This document shows positions 7,342 to 16,162 of a stretch of 64,000 nucleotides of DNA, one piece after another. A program made the translations under genes and the position numbers. The DNA comes from Lachnospiraceae bacterium (lineage in GTDB: Bacteria > Bacillota > Clostridia > Lachnospirales > Lachnospiraceae): assembly GCA_902362715.1 (NCBI GenBank), contig CABIXN010000001.1:69735-133734 (forward strand), read 5' to 3'. The notes beneath the pieces were generated by a model. It did no database searches. It was not told where the DNA came from and saw only the letters and a list, made by a program, of their open reading frames with translations. Numbering within the stretch: position 1 is the stretch's first letter; every line of letters starts with the position of its first letter.

Positions 7342-8721
7342 TTGATTTTAAAAACAATATTAGCCGGCCAGACATATGAATTTGCTTCTGTAAAGGAAGT
7401 GCTGGCAAAGGCAAATGAACAAAAGTCAGGCGACATTCTCGCCGGAGTAGCCGCAGGAAGCGACAGTGAACGAATTGCAGCGAAAGAAGTGCTGGCCAAT
7501 CTGCTGATGTCCGATTTGCGGAATCATCCGGCAGTAGATTATGACATTGATGATGTAACTCGAATGGATCAGGACGGAGTCGATGAACAGGCCTATAACA
7601 AAATAAAAAATATGACTGTTGGTGATTTCAGAGAATGGATTTTAGATCTTCATACAACAGAGCAGGATTTAAAAGAGATCAGCAAAGGATTAACTGCGGA
7701 GATGATAGCAGGTGTTACAAAGCTGATGTCCAATCTGGATCTTGTATACGGAGCTAACAAAATCCGGATTGAAACCACCTGTAATACAACTGCAGGAAGC
7801 AGAGGAATCTTTTCCACCAGGCTTCAGCCTAATCATCCTACGGATGATGTGGAAGGGATCACAGCATCTCTGTTTGAAGGGTTAAGTTACGGATGCGGCG
7901 ACATGCTCATTGGACTGAATCCGGTAAATGACTCGGTTGCAAGCTGTGCGGAAATTCTGAAACGGTTCGACCAGGTAAAAAACAGATTTGAGATTCCAAC
8001 ACAGCAGTGTGTGCTGGCACACATTACAACTCAAATGGAAGCAGTACGACAGGGAGCTCCTACAGATCTGATTTTCCAGAGTATCGCAGGATCTCAAAAA
8101 GGAAATGAGGCATTCGGATTTTCCACACAGACAGTCCGTGAGGCTCAGGAGCTGCTTCGTATGAAAGGAACAGCTAAAGGAGAAAACGTCCTTTATTTTG
8201 AAACAGGTCAGGGATCAGAGCTTTCATCAGATGCTCATTACGGATCAGATCAGCTTACCATGGAAGCTCGATGTTATGCATTTGCAAAACAGTTTCAGCC
8301 GTTTATGGTAAATACCGTTGTAGGATTTATCGGACCGGAATATCTGTATGACAGCAAGCAGGTAATGAGAGCGGGACTGGAAGATCATTTTATGGCAAAA
8401 CTTTCCGGGCTGCCTATGGGATGCGACTGCTGTTATACCAACCATATGCTGGCAGATCAGAATGATTTAGAAGCGCTGACACTGCTTCTGGCATCAGCAG
8501 GGTGTAATTATGTCATCGGCGTTCCCGCCAGTGATGACGTTATGTTGAATTACCAGAGCAATGCATATCAGGATGCGGCGGCAGTAAGAGAGATTCTTGG
8601 ATTAAAGCCTATCCGTGAATATGAAATCTGGCTGGAAAAAATGGGAATTATGGAAAACGGCAGGCTTACAGACCGGGCCGGTGATCCTACGATTTTTACC
8701 GGAAAAGGAGGCAGATACTAA
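7342..8721 (+). CDS. eutB: Ethanolamine ammonia-lyase large subunit EutB
   Basis: EutB is the catalytic subunit of the adenosylcobalamin-dependent lyase that splits ethanolamine to acetaldehyde and ammonia. I chose the TTG at 7342 over an in-frame upstream TTG at 7321 for two reasons. AAGGAGG at 7327-7333 is correctly spaced for it. The resulting numbering also puts R160, Q162, N193, E287 and D362 exactly at the known E. coli active-site positions. The 459-residue length is typical. The gene is immediately followed by eutC. The start codon is weak, which may tune output. Confidence 0.96.
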   Translation: MILKTILAGQTYEFASVKEVLAKANEQKSGDILAGVAAGSDSERIAAKEVLANLLMSDLRNHPAVDYDIDDVTRMDQDGVDEQAYNKIKNMTVGDFREWILDLHTTEQDLKEISKGLTAEMIAGVTKLMSNLDLVYGANKIRIETTCNTTAGSRGIFSTRLQPNHPTDDVEGITASLFEGLSYGCGDMLIGLNPVNDSVASCAEILKRFDQVKNRFEIPTQQCVLAHITTQMEAVRQGAPTDLIFQSIAGSQKGNEAFGFSTQTVREAQELLRMKGTAKGENVLYFETGQGSELSSDAHYGSDQLTMEARCYAFAKQFQPFMVNTVVGFIGPEYLYDSKQVMRAGLEDHFMAKLSGLPMGCDCCYTNHMLADQNDLEALTLLLASAGCNYVIGVPASDDVMLNYQSNAYQDAAAVREILGLKPIREYEIWLEKMGIMENGRLTDRAGDPTIFTGKGGRY

Positions 8722-9597
8722 ATGATTGATGAGAAAATGATAGAACGGATTACCGCAGAAGTAATCCGGCAGATGACAGCGCATCAGACAGTATCCGAAT
8801 CCACTGAAAAATCATATGGGATGAAAGCACAAAACGGTGTACTGCCGGATCTGACAACAAAAGAGATGAAAGATCAGATTACACTGGACCGCATGGAAAA
8901 TCCGGAGATGATGCGTCAGATGAAAGAGAAGACACCGGCGAGAATCGGGATTGGAAATGCGGGAGCCAGATTAAAAACACAGACTTATCTGACACTTCGT
9001 GCAGATCATGCGGGAGCCAGAGATGCAGTATTTCGGGATGTAAATCCGGAACTGGTTCAGGAGATGGGGCTTTTTTCCATAGAGTCCATGTGTACCAGCA
9101 GAAACGAGCATCTTACCCGGCCGGATCTGGGAAGAAAGTTAAGTGACGATACAAAGAAAGAATTAAAATCCAAATGCCAGTTAAACCCAACGGTGCAGAT
9201 TTACGTATCAGACGGGTTAAGCAGTCAGGCAGTAGAGGCAAATATCGCTGATATTCTGCCATCGCTGATGGATGGTCTTCAGGGACTTGGCATTGGAACA
9301 GGAACTCCGTTTTATATGAGATACGGACGGGTTCCGGCTATGGATGTGGTATCTGAAACGCTGGGAGCAGAAGTAACCTGCGTACTTATTGGTGAACGTC
9401 CGGGTCTTGCCACTGCAAACAGTATGAGTGCTTATATTGCTTATAAAGCTACTGTAGGAATGCCGGAGTCAAGACGAACCGTTGTATCAAATATTCACAG
9501 CGGAGGAATTCCGGCGGCAGAGGCGGGAGCTCATATTGCACAGGTGATTAAAACCATGCTGGAACGAAAACAGAGCGGTGTAGATTTGCAGCTTTAG
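8722..9597 (+). CDS. eutC: Ethanolamine ammonia-lyase small subunit EutC
   Basis: EutC completes the lyase and binds the lower face of adenosylcobalamin. The start abuts the eutB stop. The core (about residues 75-290) includes TPARIGIGNAG and the C-terminal VSNIHSGGIPAAEAGAHI. Residues 2-20 form a predicted amphipathic helix resembling a microcompartment encapsulation peptide. It is joined to the core by a polar linker at about 21-55, an extension that Salmonella EutC also has. This suggests that EutC carries the lyase into the shell. Confidence 0.95.
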   Translation: MIDEKMIERITAEVIRQMTAHQTVSESTEKSYGMKAQNGVLPDLTTKEMKDQITLDRMENPEMMRQMKEKTPARIGIGNAGARLKTQTYLTLRADHAGARDAVFRDVNPELVQEMGLFSIESMCTSRNEHLTRPDLGRKLSDDTKKELKSKCQLNPTVQIYVSDGLSSQAVEANIADILPSLMDGLQGLGIGTGTPFYMRYGRVPAMDVVSETLGAEVTCVLIGERPGLATANSMSAYIAYKATVGMPESRRTVVSNIHSGGIPAAEAGAHIAQVIKTMLERKQSGVDLQL

Positions 9598-9607
9598 GAG
9601 GAAACTT

Positions 9608-10261
9608 ATGAAAGGTGATCAGATTAAATCAGGTATTTTAAGTGTCCGTTATATTCCCAATGCAGATCCGTTTCTGTTAAAGAGTTTAAAGACATTAAAA
9701 GGGCACAACAGCCTTGGAATTATAACAACAGACAGTGATGACGTTGCTTATTCCGCGCTGGATGAGGCCACAAAAAAAGCGGATGTACGTGTTGTATATG
9801 CAAAATCTATGTATGCAGGCGCTTCAAATGCCTCTACAAAACTGGCGGGAGAATTTATCGGAATTCTTGCCGGACCCAATCCGGAAGAAGTAAGGAGCGG
9901 CATGGAGGCGGCAATTTCCTTTATTGAAAATGATGCGCATTTTTACAGTGCAAATGAAGATGATTCTATTATTTATTATGCACAGTGCATTTCCAGAACA
10001 GGAAGTTACCTCTCAAAACAGGCGAAAATACCGGCGGGAGAGGCGATTGCATATCTGGTAGCGCCTCCGGTGGAAGCCATGGTGGGTATCGATGAAGCGT
10101 TAAAAGCTGCAGATGTGGAATTAAAAGTATTCTACGGTCCGCCTACGGAAACAAACTTTGCAGGTGCTTTATTGACCGGAGATCAGGCGGCATGTCAGGC
10201 AGCCTGCGATGCGTTCGCAGAAAAAGTCTGCCAGGTGGCAGAATGTCCAATAGAAGGCTAG
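9608..10261 (+). CDS. eutL: Microcompartment shell protein EutL
   Basis: EutL is a tandem-BMC-domain trimer that forms facets with gated pores in the ethanolamine microcompartment. The 217-residue product has the expected length. It shows the two repeats, the first ending near LAGPNPEEVRSG and the second near AYLVAPPVEAMVGID. The ribosome site is AGGAGG, and the gene follows eutC by 10 bases. It is the first of six shell genes in the operon. Confidence 0.93.
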   Translation: MKGDQIKSGILSVRYIPNADPFLLKSLKTLKGHNSLGIITTDSDDVAYSALDEATKKADVRVVYAKSMYAGASNASTKLAGEFIGILAGPNPEEVRSGMEAAISFIENDAHFYSANEDDSIIYYAQCISRTGSYLSKQAKIPAGEAIAYLVAPPVEAMVGIDEALKAADVELKVFYGPPTETNFAGALLTGDQAACQAACDAFAEKVCQVAECPIEG

Positions 10262-10273
10262 GAGGGGAAAACA

Positions 10274-11758
10274 TTGGCATTAGATAAAGATTTGAAGTCT
10301 ATTCAGGAAGTTAGAGATTTAATGAAGCAGGCAAAAGCAGCGCAGAAGGAGCTGCAAAGCTGGAACCAGGAGCAGATTGACAGACTGGTGGAAAAAATTG
10401 CCCAGGCGTGTATCGCCCAGGCAGAGCCTCTTGCAAAGATGGCTGTAGAGGAAACAGGTTTTGGCATCTGGCAGGATAAAGTAATCAAAAACCTGCTGGG
10501 AAGCCAGATCACATATGATTATATCAAAGATATGAAAACGGTAGGAATCATTTCAGAATGCAGAGAAAAAGGTCTGATGGAAATCGCTGTTCCGGTGGGG
10601 ATTGTGGCAGCATTGATTCCTTCTACCAATCCTACATCTACAACAATGTATAAAACATTGATTTCTGTAAAAGCCGGAAATGCAGTTATCATCAGTCCTC
10701 ATCCAAATGCAAAGAAGAGTATTCTGGAAACTGTCAGAATCATTCAGACAGCTGCAAAAGAGGCGGGAGCTCCAAACGGACTGATTCAGTGCATCGAGAC
10801 AACAACCATGCAGGCTACAGACACGTTAATGAAGCATCCGGATACCGGAATCATTCTTGCAACCGGCGGTTCTGCAATGGTGAAAGCAGCTTACAGTTCC
10901 GGTAATCCGGCGCTGGGCGTAGGACCAGGAAACGGACCATCCTTTATTGAACGTTCTGCAGATATCAAAAAAGCTGTAAAGCACATTATGGACAGCAAAA
11001 CATTTGATAACGGAACCATCTGTGCCTCCGAGCAGTCAATTGTAACAGAATCAGTGATTGAAGCTCAGGTAATTGAAGAAGTAAAACGTCAGGGCGGTTA
11101 CTTCCTGGATGAAGAGCAGTCCAAAAAACTGGAAAAAATGATTATGAGAGCAAACAATACGATGAATCCTGCAATTGTAGGAAAGAGCGTACAGAGAATT
11201 GCTCAGATGGCCGGCATTACAGTACCGGAAGGAACCAGAGTTCTGGTATCCAGACAGACGGAAGTAGGACCGACTCATCCGTATTCCAGAGAGAAACTTT
11301 GTCCGATTCTTGCATTTTTCGTAGAAGATACATGGGAATCTGCATGTGACAAATGTATTGCGATTCTGGAAAACGAAGGCGCAGGACATACAATGACAAT
11401 TCATTCAGAAAATGATGCGGTAATTCGTGAGTTTGCATTAAAGAAACCGGTATCCAGACTTCTGGTAAATACACCCGGATCTCTGGGCGGTGTAGGTGCA
11501 TCTACAAATCTTGCACCGGCGCTGACACTGGGCTGTGGTTCCGTAGGCGGAAGTGCAACTTCTGACAATGTAAGCCCTCTGAATCTGATTAACATCAGAA
11601 GAGTAGCATATGGAAGACGTGAGTTAGAAGATTTAAGAACTCAGTCAGGCCAGGCAGCACCGGCAGCATGTGCCGGAAACAGCGGATGTAATTCATTTAC
11701 AAATGCAGATATTGAAAGACTGACAAGAGAAGTACTGGCAAACATTTTAAATAAATAA
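10274..11758 (+). CDS. eutE: CoA-acylating acetaldehyde dehydrogenase EutE
   Basis: EutE converts acetaldehyde, NAD and CoA to acetyl-CoA inside the shell. The start is TTG at 10274, preceded by GGAGGGG. The catalytic cysteine is C250 in NGTICASE. Nucleotide-binding loops are seen at about 117-120 (STNP) and 198-200 (GGS). The N-terminus begins directly with the catalytic domain, without the usual N-terminal encapsulation helix. A Gly/Ala/Ser-rich linker with three Cys residues and an amphipathic helix (residues about 475-494, beginning FTNADIERL) occupies the C-terminus. The targeting peptide therefore seems to be at the opposite end from Salmonella EutE. Confidence 0.95.
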   Translation: MALDKDLKSIQEVRDLMKQAKAAQKELQSWNQEQIDRLVEKIAQACIAQAEPLAKMAVEETGFGIWQDKVIKNLLGSQITYDYIKDMKTVGIISECREKGLMEIAVPVGIVAALIPSTNPTSTTMYKTLISVKAGNAVIISPHPNAKKSILETVRIIQTAAKEAGAPNGLIQCIETTTMQATDTLMKHPDTGIILATGGSAMVKAAYSSGNPALGVGPGNGPSFIERSADIKKAVKHIMDSKTFDNGTICASEQSIVTESVIEAQVIEEVKRQGGYFLDEEQSKKLEKMIMRANNTMNPAIVGKSVQRIAQMAGITVPEGTRVLVSRQTEVGPTHPYSREKLCPILAFFVEDTWESACDKCIAILENEGAGHTMTIHSENDAVIREFALKKPVSRLLVNTPGSLGGVGASTNLAPALTLGCGSVGGSATSDNVSPLNLINIRRVAYGRRELEDLRTQSGQAAPAACAGNSGCNSFTNADIERLTREVLANILNK

Positions 11759-11773
11759 ACGGAGGTATGACAG

Positions 11774-12061
11774 ATGAGTAATATGCAGGCATTAGGAATG
11801 GTTGAAACAAGAGGACTGGTTGGATCTGTAGAAGCAGCAGATGCAATGGTAAAAGCAGCAAACGTAACATTAATCGGAAAAGTACATGTAGGCGGAGGTC
11901 TTGTAACAGTTATGGTCCGCGGCGACGTAGGAGCTGTAAAAGCAGCAACAGATGCAGGAGCAGCAGCTGCAGAGCGTGTCGGAGAATTAAAATCCGTACA
12001 TGTAATCCCACGTCCCCATGCAGAGGTAGAGACAATTTTACCACACATGAACGAGGCATAA
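11774..12061 (+). CDS. eutM: Hexameric BMC shell protein EutM (copy 1)
   Basis: This 95-residue single BMC-domain protein forms hexamers that tile the shell facets. The core is typical: [15 protein letters not shown], a pore loop around HVGGG, and VHVIPRPH near the end. The ribosome site is GGAGGT. The next gene is a near-identical copy. Both are assigned EutM/PduA-like; one may play the role of a second facet protein. Confidence 0.94.
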   Translation: MSNMQALGMVETRGLVGSVEAADAMVKAANVTLIGKVHVGGGLVTVMVRGDVGAVKAATDAGAAAAERVGELKSVHVIPRPHAEVETILPHMNEA

Positions 12062-12094
12062 AAAATACAGACTAAAAGCAGGAGGAGACAAAAA

Positions 12095-12385
12095 ATGGCA
12101 AATACATTTCAGGCATTGGGAATGATCGAAACAAGAGGACTGATCGGATCTATTGAAGCAGCAGATGCAATGGTAAAAGCAGCAAACGTAACATTAATCG
12201 GAAAAGAGCATGTAGGCGGAGGTCTTGTAACAGTTATGGTCCGCGGCGATGTAGGAGCTGTAAAAGCAGCAACAGACGCAGGAGCAGCTGCAGCAGCAAA
12301 TGTTGGAGAACTGATTTCCGTACATGTAATTCCACGTCCTCACGGAGAAGTAGAAGTTATTCTGCCGGAAGCACAGTCAAAATAA
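12095..12385 (+). CDS. eutM: Hexameric BMC shell protein EutM (copy 2)
   Basis: This 96-residue BMC-domain protein differs from copy 1 at roughly one residue in six, mainly at the N-terminus and in the last 15 residues. The central DNA is almost identical between the copies, pointing to a recent tandem duplication or gene conversion. The pore region reads EHVGGG rather than VHVGGG, replacing a hydrophobic residue with Glu near the pore. Mixed hexamers are possible. Confidence 0.93.
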   Translation: MANTFQALGMIETRGLIGSIEAADAMVKAANVTLIGKEHVGGGLVTVMVRGDVGAVKAATDAGAAAAANVGELISVHVIPRPHGEVEVILPEAQSK

Positions 12386-12419
12386 GACCTGGAAAAGACA
12401 GGCTGAAAGGACGTAGGGC

Positions 12420-13184
12420 ATGCGTGTGATTCAGGAAGATACCGTCAGGCAGATGTACTTAAAACAAGGTATCAGAGAAATTCATGTAGATAAAAACACA
12501 CTTGTCACGCAGCAGGCGAAAGATTATATCCGTGAGAAACGGCTGAAACTGGTGGAGGATGAAACAGATGAAAATCTGCCAAAGGAAAATACAGATATTC
12601 ATCCTCCCCGCCAGACGGGAGCAGCGAAATATGTCACAGAAGACGGAAACGTTCTGTTTGAAAAACCGGAGTATATGACACATATACACGGCAATACCCT
12701 GGTGATGAAGAATCATCCGGTGATTGCGCTCAGAGGCAGGCTGGATTCTCTGGAAGCTGAGATTATACAGGTACAGTATCTGGCGGCAAAGGCAGGTAAG
12801 AAACAGATTGTTCAGGAACTGGATGAAATTCTTTCCTACTGCCGTACCATGCTGGCCTGTGAAGTGACGGGAAAACCGCTGCCTCAGGTGACCCTGCTGG
12901 GGTTTGATGAGCAGCAGCAGAGAGATGTTTCTCATCATCCCCAGAAGCACTTCGGAATGGGACATCTGCTGCCTGATTATCAGATGAATGAATGGTGTAT
13001 TCAGTTTAATCTGCTGCGCACCCGGTCAAGAGAGGTGGAACTTGGCGCTATAGCGGCTTTTGTTTCTCAGGACGGAAAGGCAGAGCGCACAGATATTCTG
13101 CAGGGAATGAATCGGTTAAGCAGCGTGTTTTATATTATGATGTGCCGGGCGGCGGCAAAAATTTATGATAAAACAGGGGAATAA
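12420..13184 (+). CDS. eutT: Cobalamin adenosyltransferase EutT
   Basis: EutT transfers the adenosyl group of ATP to cob(I)alamin, supplying the cofactor of EutBC. The 254-residue product has a conserved core from about residue 78 (YMTHIHGNTLV) through RGRLDSLEAEI to RLSSVFYIMM. I see no CC-x-x-C motif like that of Salmonella EutT; Firmicute EutT forms lacking it are known to work without that metal. The first 45 residues, with KNTLVTQQAKDYIREKRL, resemble the N-terminal segment of EutQ, which is missing from the cupin-only EutQ of this locus. Confidence 0.9.
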   Translation: MRVIQEDTVRQMYLKQGIREIHVDKNTLVTQQAKDYIREKRLKLVEDETDENLPKENTDIHPPRQTGAAKYVTEDGNVLFEKPEYMTHIHGNTLVMKNHPVIALRGRLDSLEAEIIQVQYLAAKAGKKQIVQELDEILSYCRTMLACEVTGKPLPQVTLLGFDEQQQRDVSHHPQKHFGMGHLLPDYQMNEWCIQFNLLRTRSREVELGAIAAFVSQDGKAERTDILQGMNRLSSVFYIMMCRAAAKIYDKTGE

Positions 13185-13189
13185 AAAGA

Positions 13190-13831
13190 ATGAATGAAGC
13201 AGCTATCAAACAGATTGTTGCAAGTGTAATTGCAAATATAAATACCGGGGAATTGAAAACGGCTGACACAGTACCTGTAGAAGTGTCGGCAAGACATGTG
13301 CATTTAAGTCAGGCAGATGTGGAACGCCTGTTTGGACCGGGACATACCCTTACAAGCAAACGGGCGCTCTCCCAGCCGGGACAGTTTCTGGCTGAAGAAA
13401 GAGTGTCAATTGTAACTGCAAAAGGAGAATTCCGGAATGTGGCGGTGCTTGGTCCGGCCAGAGCGGCAACACAGGTAGAGCTTTCTATGACAGATGCAAA
13501 GGCTCTGGGTGTTTCGGCACCTATCAGACAGTCCGGTGATGTAAAGGGGAGTCCGGATATCTGCATCTTCTCTAAAAATGCCATGATTCAGGCGAAGGAA
13601 GCGGTAATTGTAGCTCAGAATCATATACATATGACGCCTCAGGATGCGGCAGTTTACGGGGTTTTTGATGGCCAGCGGGTGAGAGTAAGAATGAATACGT
13701 CGCGCCCTCTGGAATTTGATGATGTAGTAATCCGGGTAAACGACAGCTTCCAGCTGGCTATGCATATTGATTTTGACGAGGCAAATGCCTGTGCATTTGA
13801 GAAAAATAATACAGGTACACTGAAAGCATAA
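13190..13831 (+). CDS. pduL: Phosphate propanoyl/acetyltransferase PduL
   Basis: PduL converts acetyl-CoA to acetyl-phosphate and regenerates CoA within the shell, replacing the EutD-type enzyme of enterobacteria. The metal-binding histidines are visible at H36 and H38 (SARHVHL) and H145 and H147 (QNHIHM). The length of 213 residues is normal. The first 20 residues (MNEAAIKQIVASVIAN...) form an encapsulation-type amphipathic helix. The gene starts 5 bases after eutT ends. Confidence 0.93.
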   Translation: MNEAAIKQIVASVIANINTGELKTADTVPVEVSARHVHLSQADVERLFGPGHTLTSKRALSQPGQFLAEERVSIVTAKGEFRNVAVLGPARAATQVELSMTDAKALGVSAPIRQSGDVKGSPDICIFSKNAMIQAKEAVIVAQNHIHMTPQDAAVYGVFDGQRVRVRMNTSRPLEFDDVVIRVNDSFQLAMHIDFDEANACAFEKNNTGTLKA

Positions 13832-13845
13832 GGAGGTGTACGGAT

Positions 13846-14508
13846 ATGCAGGTGACACCCGAATTAATAGAAATGATTACAAAGCAGGTTATGGGATGCC
13901 TGAAAACAGAAGAAAAAGGCAGAGATGCCTGTGCAAAATTGTTTGTTGCAGGAGAAAAAAATACAGCCGATTGTCTGACGGGACAATTTGTAATTGAGAC
14001 AGCCAAAGACCGGCAGGGCTGCGTGAATGCGGCTGAATATGAAGCATTTGTCATCACATCTATGGATACACAGCTGCTGGCAGATCTGGCTCTCGGAACC
14101 TGCCGTTTGGAAGATTCAAAGATTTTGTCCGATGCATTATTACTTGGAAAAAATGTATATGCGGCTGAAGAAGGCATAACGTTTATGAAATACAGACACA
14201 CTGCCAATGCCCGTTATTACCAGCTTTTTGTTGAATATTTAAAAAAGCTGGAAAGCTATGGCATTGCAGTAATGCCTTTTGAGAAAATCTCCCGTTCTCT
14301 CTCTGTAAAAGAGAATGACCGGGAAGAAAGTATAAAAAAACAGGAACCTGCACAGAAAAAAGAAGTATCTTTGTTCTCTGCAGATATGGCAAGAAGCTTT
14401 GCCAGAAAGGGAGAAACAACTCTTAAGGTTTTTAAGGGTACTCTGATTACTCCTCTGGCAAAAGATATTCTGAGAGAGAAAAAGATCAAAATCGTGTATG
14501 AAACATAA
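13846..14508 (+). CDS. Ethanolamine-utilisation accessory protein (eut_hyp family)
   Basis: This 220-residue protein resembles a conserved family found only in Firmicute eut operons, whose function is unknown. Three parts are visible. An N-terminal amphipathic helix (residues about 4-20, PELIEMITKQVMG) looks like an encapsulation peptide. A middle flavoprotein-like alpha/beta region spans about 45-145. A charged linker leads to a C-terminal segment, FKGTLITPLAKDILRE, matching the N-terminal part of EutQ proteins. It has a strong AGGAGG site. It may be a cargo or adaptor protein of the shell. Confidence 0.75.
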   Translation: MQVTPELIEMITKQVMGCLKTEEKGRDACAKLFVAGEKNTADCLTGQFVIETAKDRQGCVNAAEYEAFVITSMDTQLLADLALGTCRLEDSKILSDALLLGKNVYAAEEGITFMKYRHTANARYYQLFVEYLKKLESYGIAVMPFEKISRSLSVKENDREESIKKQEPAQKKEVSLFSADMARSFARKGETTLKVFKGTLITPLAKDILREKKIKIVYET

Positions 14509-14526
14509 TCCAGAGGAGGAATTGCT

Positions 14527-14790
14527 ATGCTGATATGTGAAGTAACCGGTCACGTCTGGGCAACCAAAAAAGAGAATACATTATCCGGTATGAAATTAAT
14601 GGTGGTGCGTGAACTGGCACAGGATGATAAGGAAACGAACCATACATTTGTGGCGGCAGATATTGTTGGTGCTGGAATTGGAGAACGGGTGCTGGTAGTA
14701 AACGGCAGTACAGCAAGAAAGGCTTTTGGAGACAGAGAACCTGCTGTGGACGCCACCATTGTGGGAATTATTGACAGCGTACAGATGTGA
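14527..14790 (+). CDS. eutN: Pentameric shell vertex protein EutN
   Basis: This 87-residue protein of the EutN/CcmL family forms pentamers that cap the vertices of the shell. Typical motifs are GHVWATKKE near the N-terminus, GAGIGERVLVVNGSTAR in the middle and VDATIVGIID at the end. It is the only vertex gene in the locus. The ribosome site is GAGGA. Its stop is followed at once by the ribosome site of pduS. Confidence 0.94.
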   Translation: MLICEVTGHVWATKKENTLSGMKLMVVRELAQDDKETNHTFVAADIVGAGIGERVLVVNGSTARKAFGDREPAVDATIVGIIDSVQM

Positions 14791-14801
14791 GGTGGAGAAA
14801 G

Positions 14802-16151
14802 ATGGAGTTGGATTTACTGGAAATCATAAAACAGGCAGGAATCACAGGCTGCGGCGGAGCCGGATTCCCCACACATGTAAAAATGAACTGTCAGGTTGAG
14901 TACCTGATTATAAACGGGGCGGAATGCGAACCGCTGCTGCGCACTGACCGCTGGCTGATGCGCCATAAAGCGAAAGAGCTGGTTAAGGCTGTGGAAGCAA
15001 TTGGAACTATGGTCTGCGCTTCCCATCTGAACATTGCGCTGAAAGAAAACTACAAGGATGAAATAAGCTGTCTGCAGCAGGCAATTAAAGAGGAAAACAG
15101 CAGAGTTTCCCTGCACCTTCTGCCCAATTTTTATCCGGCAGGTGACGAACAGGCCATTGTGCTGGAGGTGACAGACAGGACGGTACCGCCGGCGGGTATT
15201 CCGCTGGATGTAGGGGCGGTTGTGTCAAATGTGGCAACTGTGTACGCCATATATGAGGCGATGCAGGGAATGATGTTTACGCATAAATATCTGACGGTAA
15301 CCGGGGAAGTAAAGGAACCGGTCATTGTACATACGCCTATAGGTACATCTTTTGAAGAATGTATCCGGGCGGCAGGAGGCAGTCTTCTGAGTGATTACTA
15401 TGTGATCTCAGGGGGACCTCTGATGGGAAAAGTTTACAGCAAAGAAGAAGCATTAAAACAGGCAGTAACAAAAACAACTTCAGGTATTGTTGTAATACCG
15501 GCGGATGTACCATTGGTAACCCTTAGAAACACACCGATGAACACAATTCTGCGAAGAGCTAAATCGGTATGTATTCAGTGCTCCAGATGTACAGATCTGT
15601 GTCCGAGATATTTGTCCGGCCATCCGTTAAAACCGCATAAAATCATGCGGAAGCTGGCTTATGCACAGTCTGTAGATGAAATTCTGAATGATTTTGACGT
15701 CCGTCAGGCTCAGATCTGCAGCGAATGCGGAGTGTGTGAGACCTTTGCCTGTCCGATGGGACTGTTCCCACGTCAGGTAAATGCCTATGTGAAACAGGCG
15801 CTGGCAAAGGAAAAGATCCGTTATGAGAGATGTGAGGATACCTATTCTCAGCGGGAGGCGCGGGCATACCGGAAAGTATCTTCTAAAAGGATAGCGACAC
15901 GTCTGGGAGTAGATAAGTATTATGATTACCAGATTGACAGACTTGTAGAACTTTCTCCGGACACTGTAGTAATTCCATTAAAACAGCATATCGGTGCGCC
16001 ATCCAGTGCAGCGGTCAAAGTAAATGATACCGTACAGGCAGGAAGTCTGGTGGGCAGGGCAGCTGAAAATGCGCTGGGAGCTAATATTTACTGCGGTATT
16101 TCAGGAGTAGTTACAAAAGCAGATACATCTGTGACAGTTAAGAAAGCATAA
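14802..16151 (+). CDS. pduS: PduS-like cobalamin reductase / RnfC-type electron carrier
   Basis: PduS is a flavin and Fe-S protein that passes electrons to cobalamin in microcompartments. I chose ATG at 14802, after GGTGGAG, instead of an upstream GTG at 14787 that overlaps the eutN stop. The 449-residue product begins with the RnfC-like NADH/FMN-binding region (TGCGGAGFPTH at 14-24). Two 4Fe-4S motifs follow, with cysteines at 257, 260, 263, 267 and 306, 309, 312, 317, and then a C-terminal SLBB/barrel region. Next to it is pduT, whose product in Pdu systems carries an Fe-S centre. The pair likely moves electrons across the shell for cobalamin reduction or NADH recycling. Confidence 0.9.
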   Translation: MELDLLEIIKQAGITGCGGAGFPTHVKMNCQVEYLIINGAECEPLLRTDRWLMRHKAKELVKAVEAIGTMVCASHLNIALKENYKDEISCLQQAIKEENSRVSLHLLPNFYPAGDEQAIVLEVTDRTVPPAGIPLDVGAVVSNVATVYAIYEAMQGMMFTHKYLTVTGEVKEPVIVHTPIGTSFEECIRAAGGSLLSDYYVISGGPLMGKVYSKEEALKQAVTKTTSGIVVIPADVPLVTLRNTPMNTILRRAKSVCIQCSRCTDLCPRYLSGHPLKPHKIMRKLAYAQSVDEILNDFDVRQAQICSECGVCETFACPMGLFPRQVNAYVKQALAKEKIRYERCEDTYSQREARAYRKVSSKRIATRLGVDKYYDYQIDRLVELSPDTVVIPLKQHIGAPSSAAVKVNDTVQAGSLVGRAAENALGANIYCGISGVVTKADTSVTVKKA

Positions 16152-16162
16152 GGGGTGGAAAA

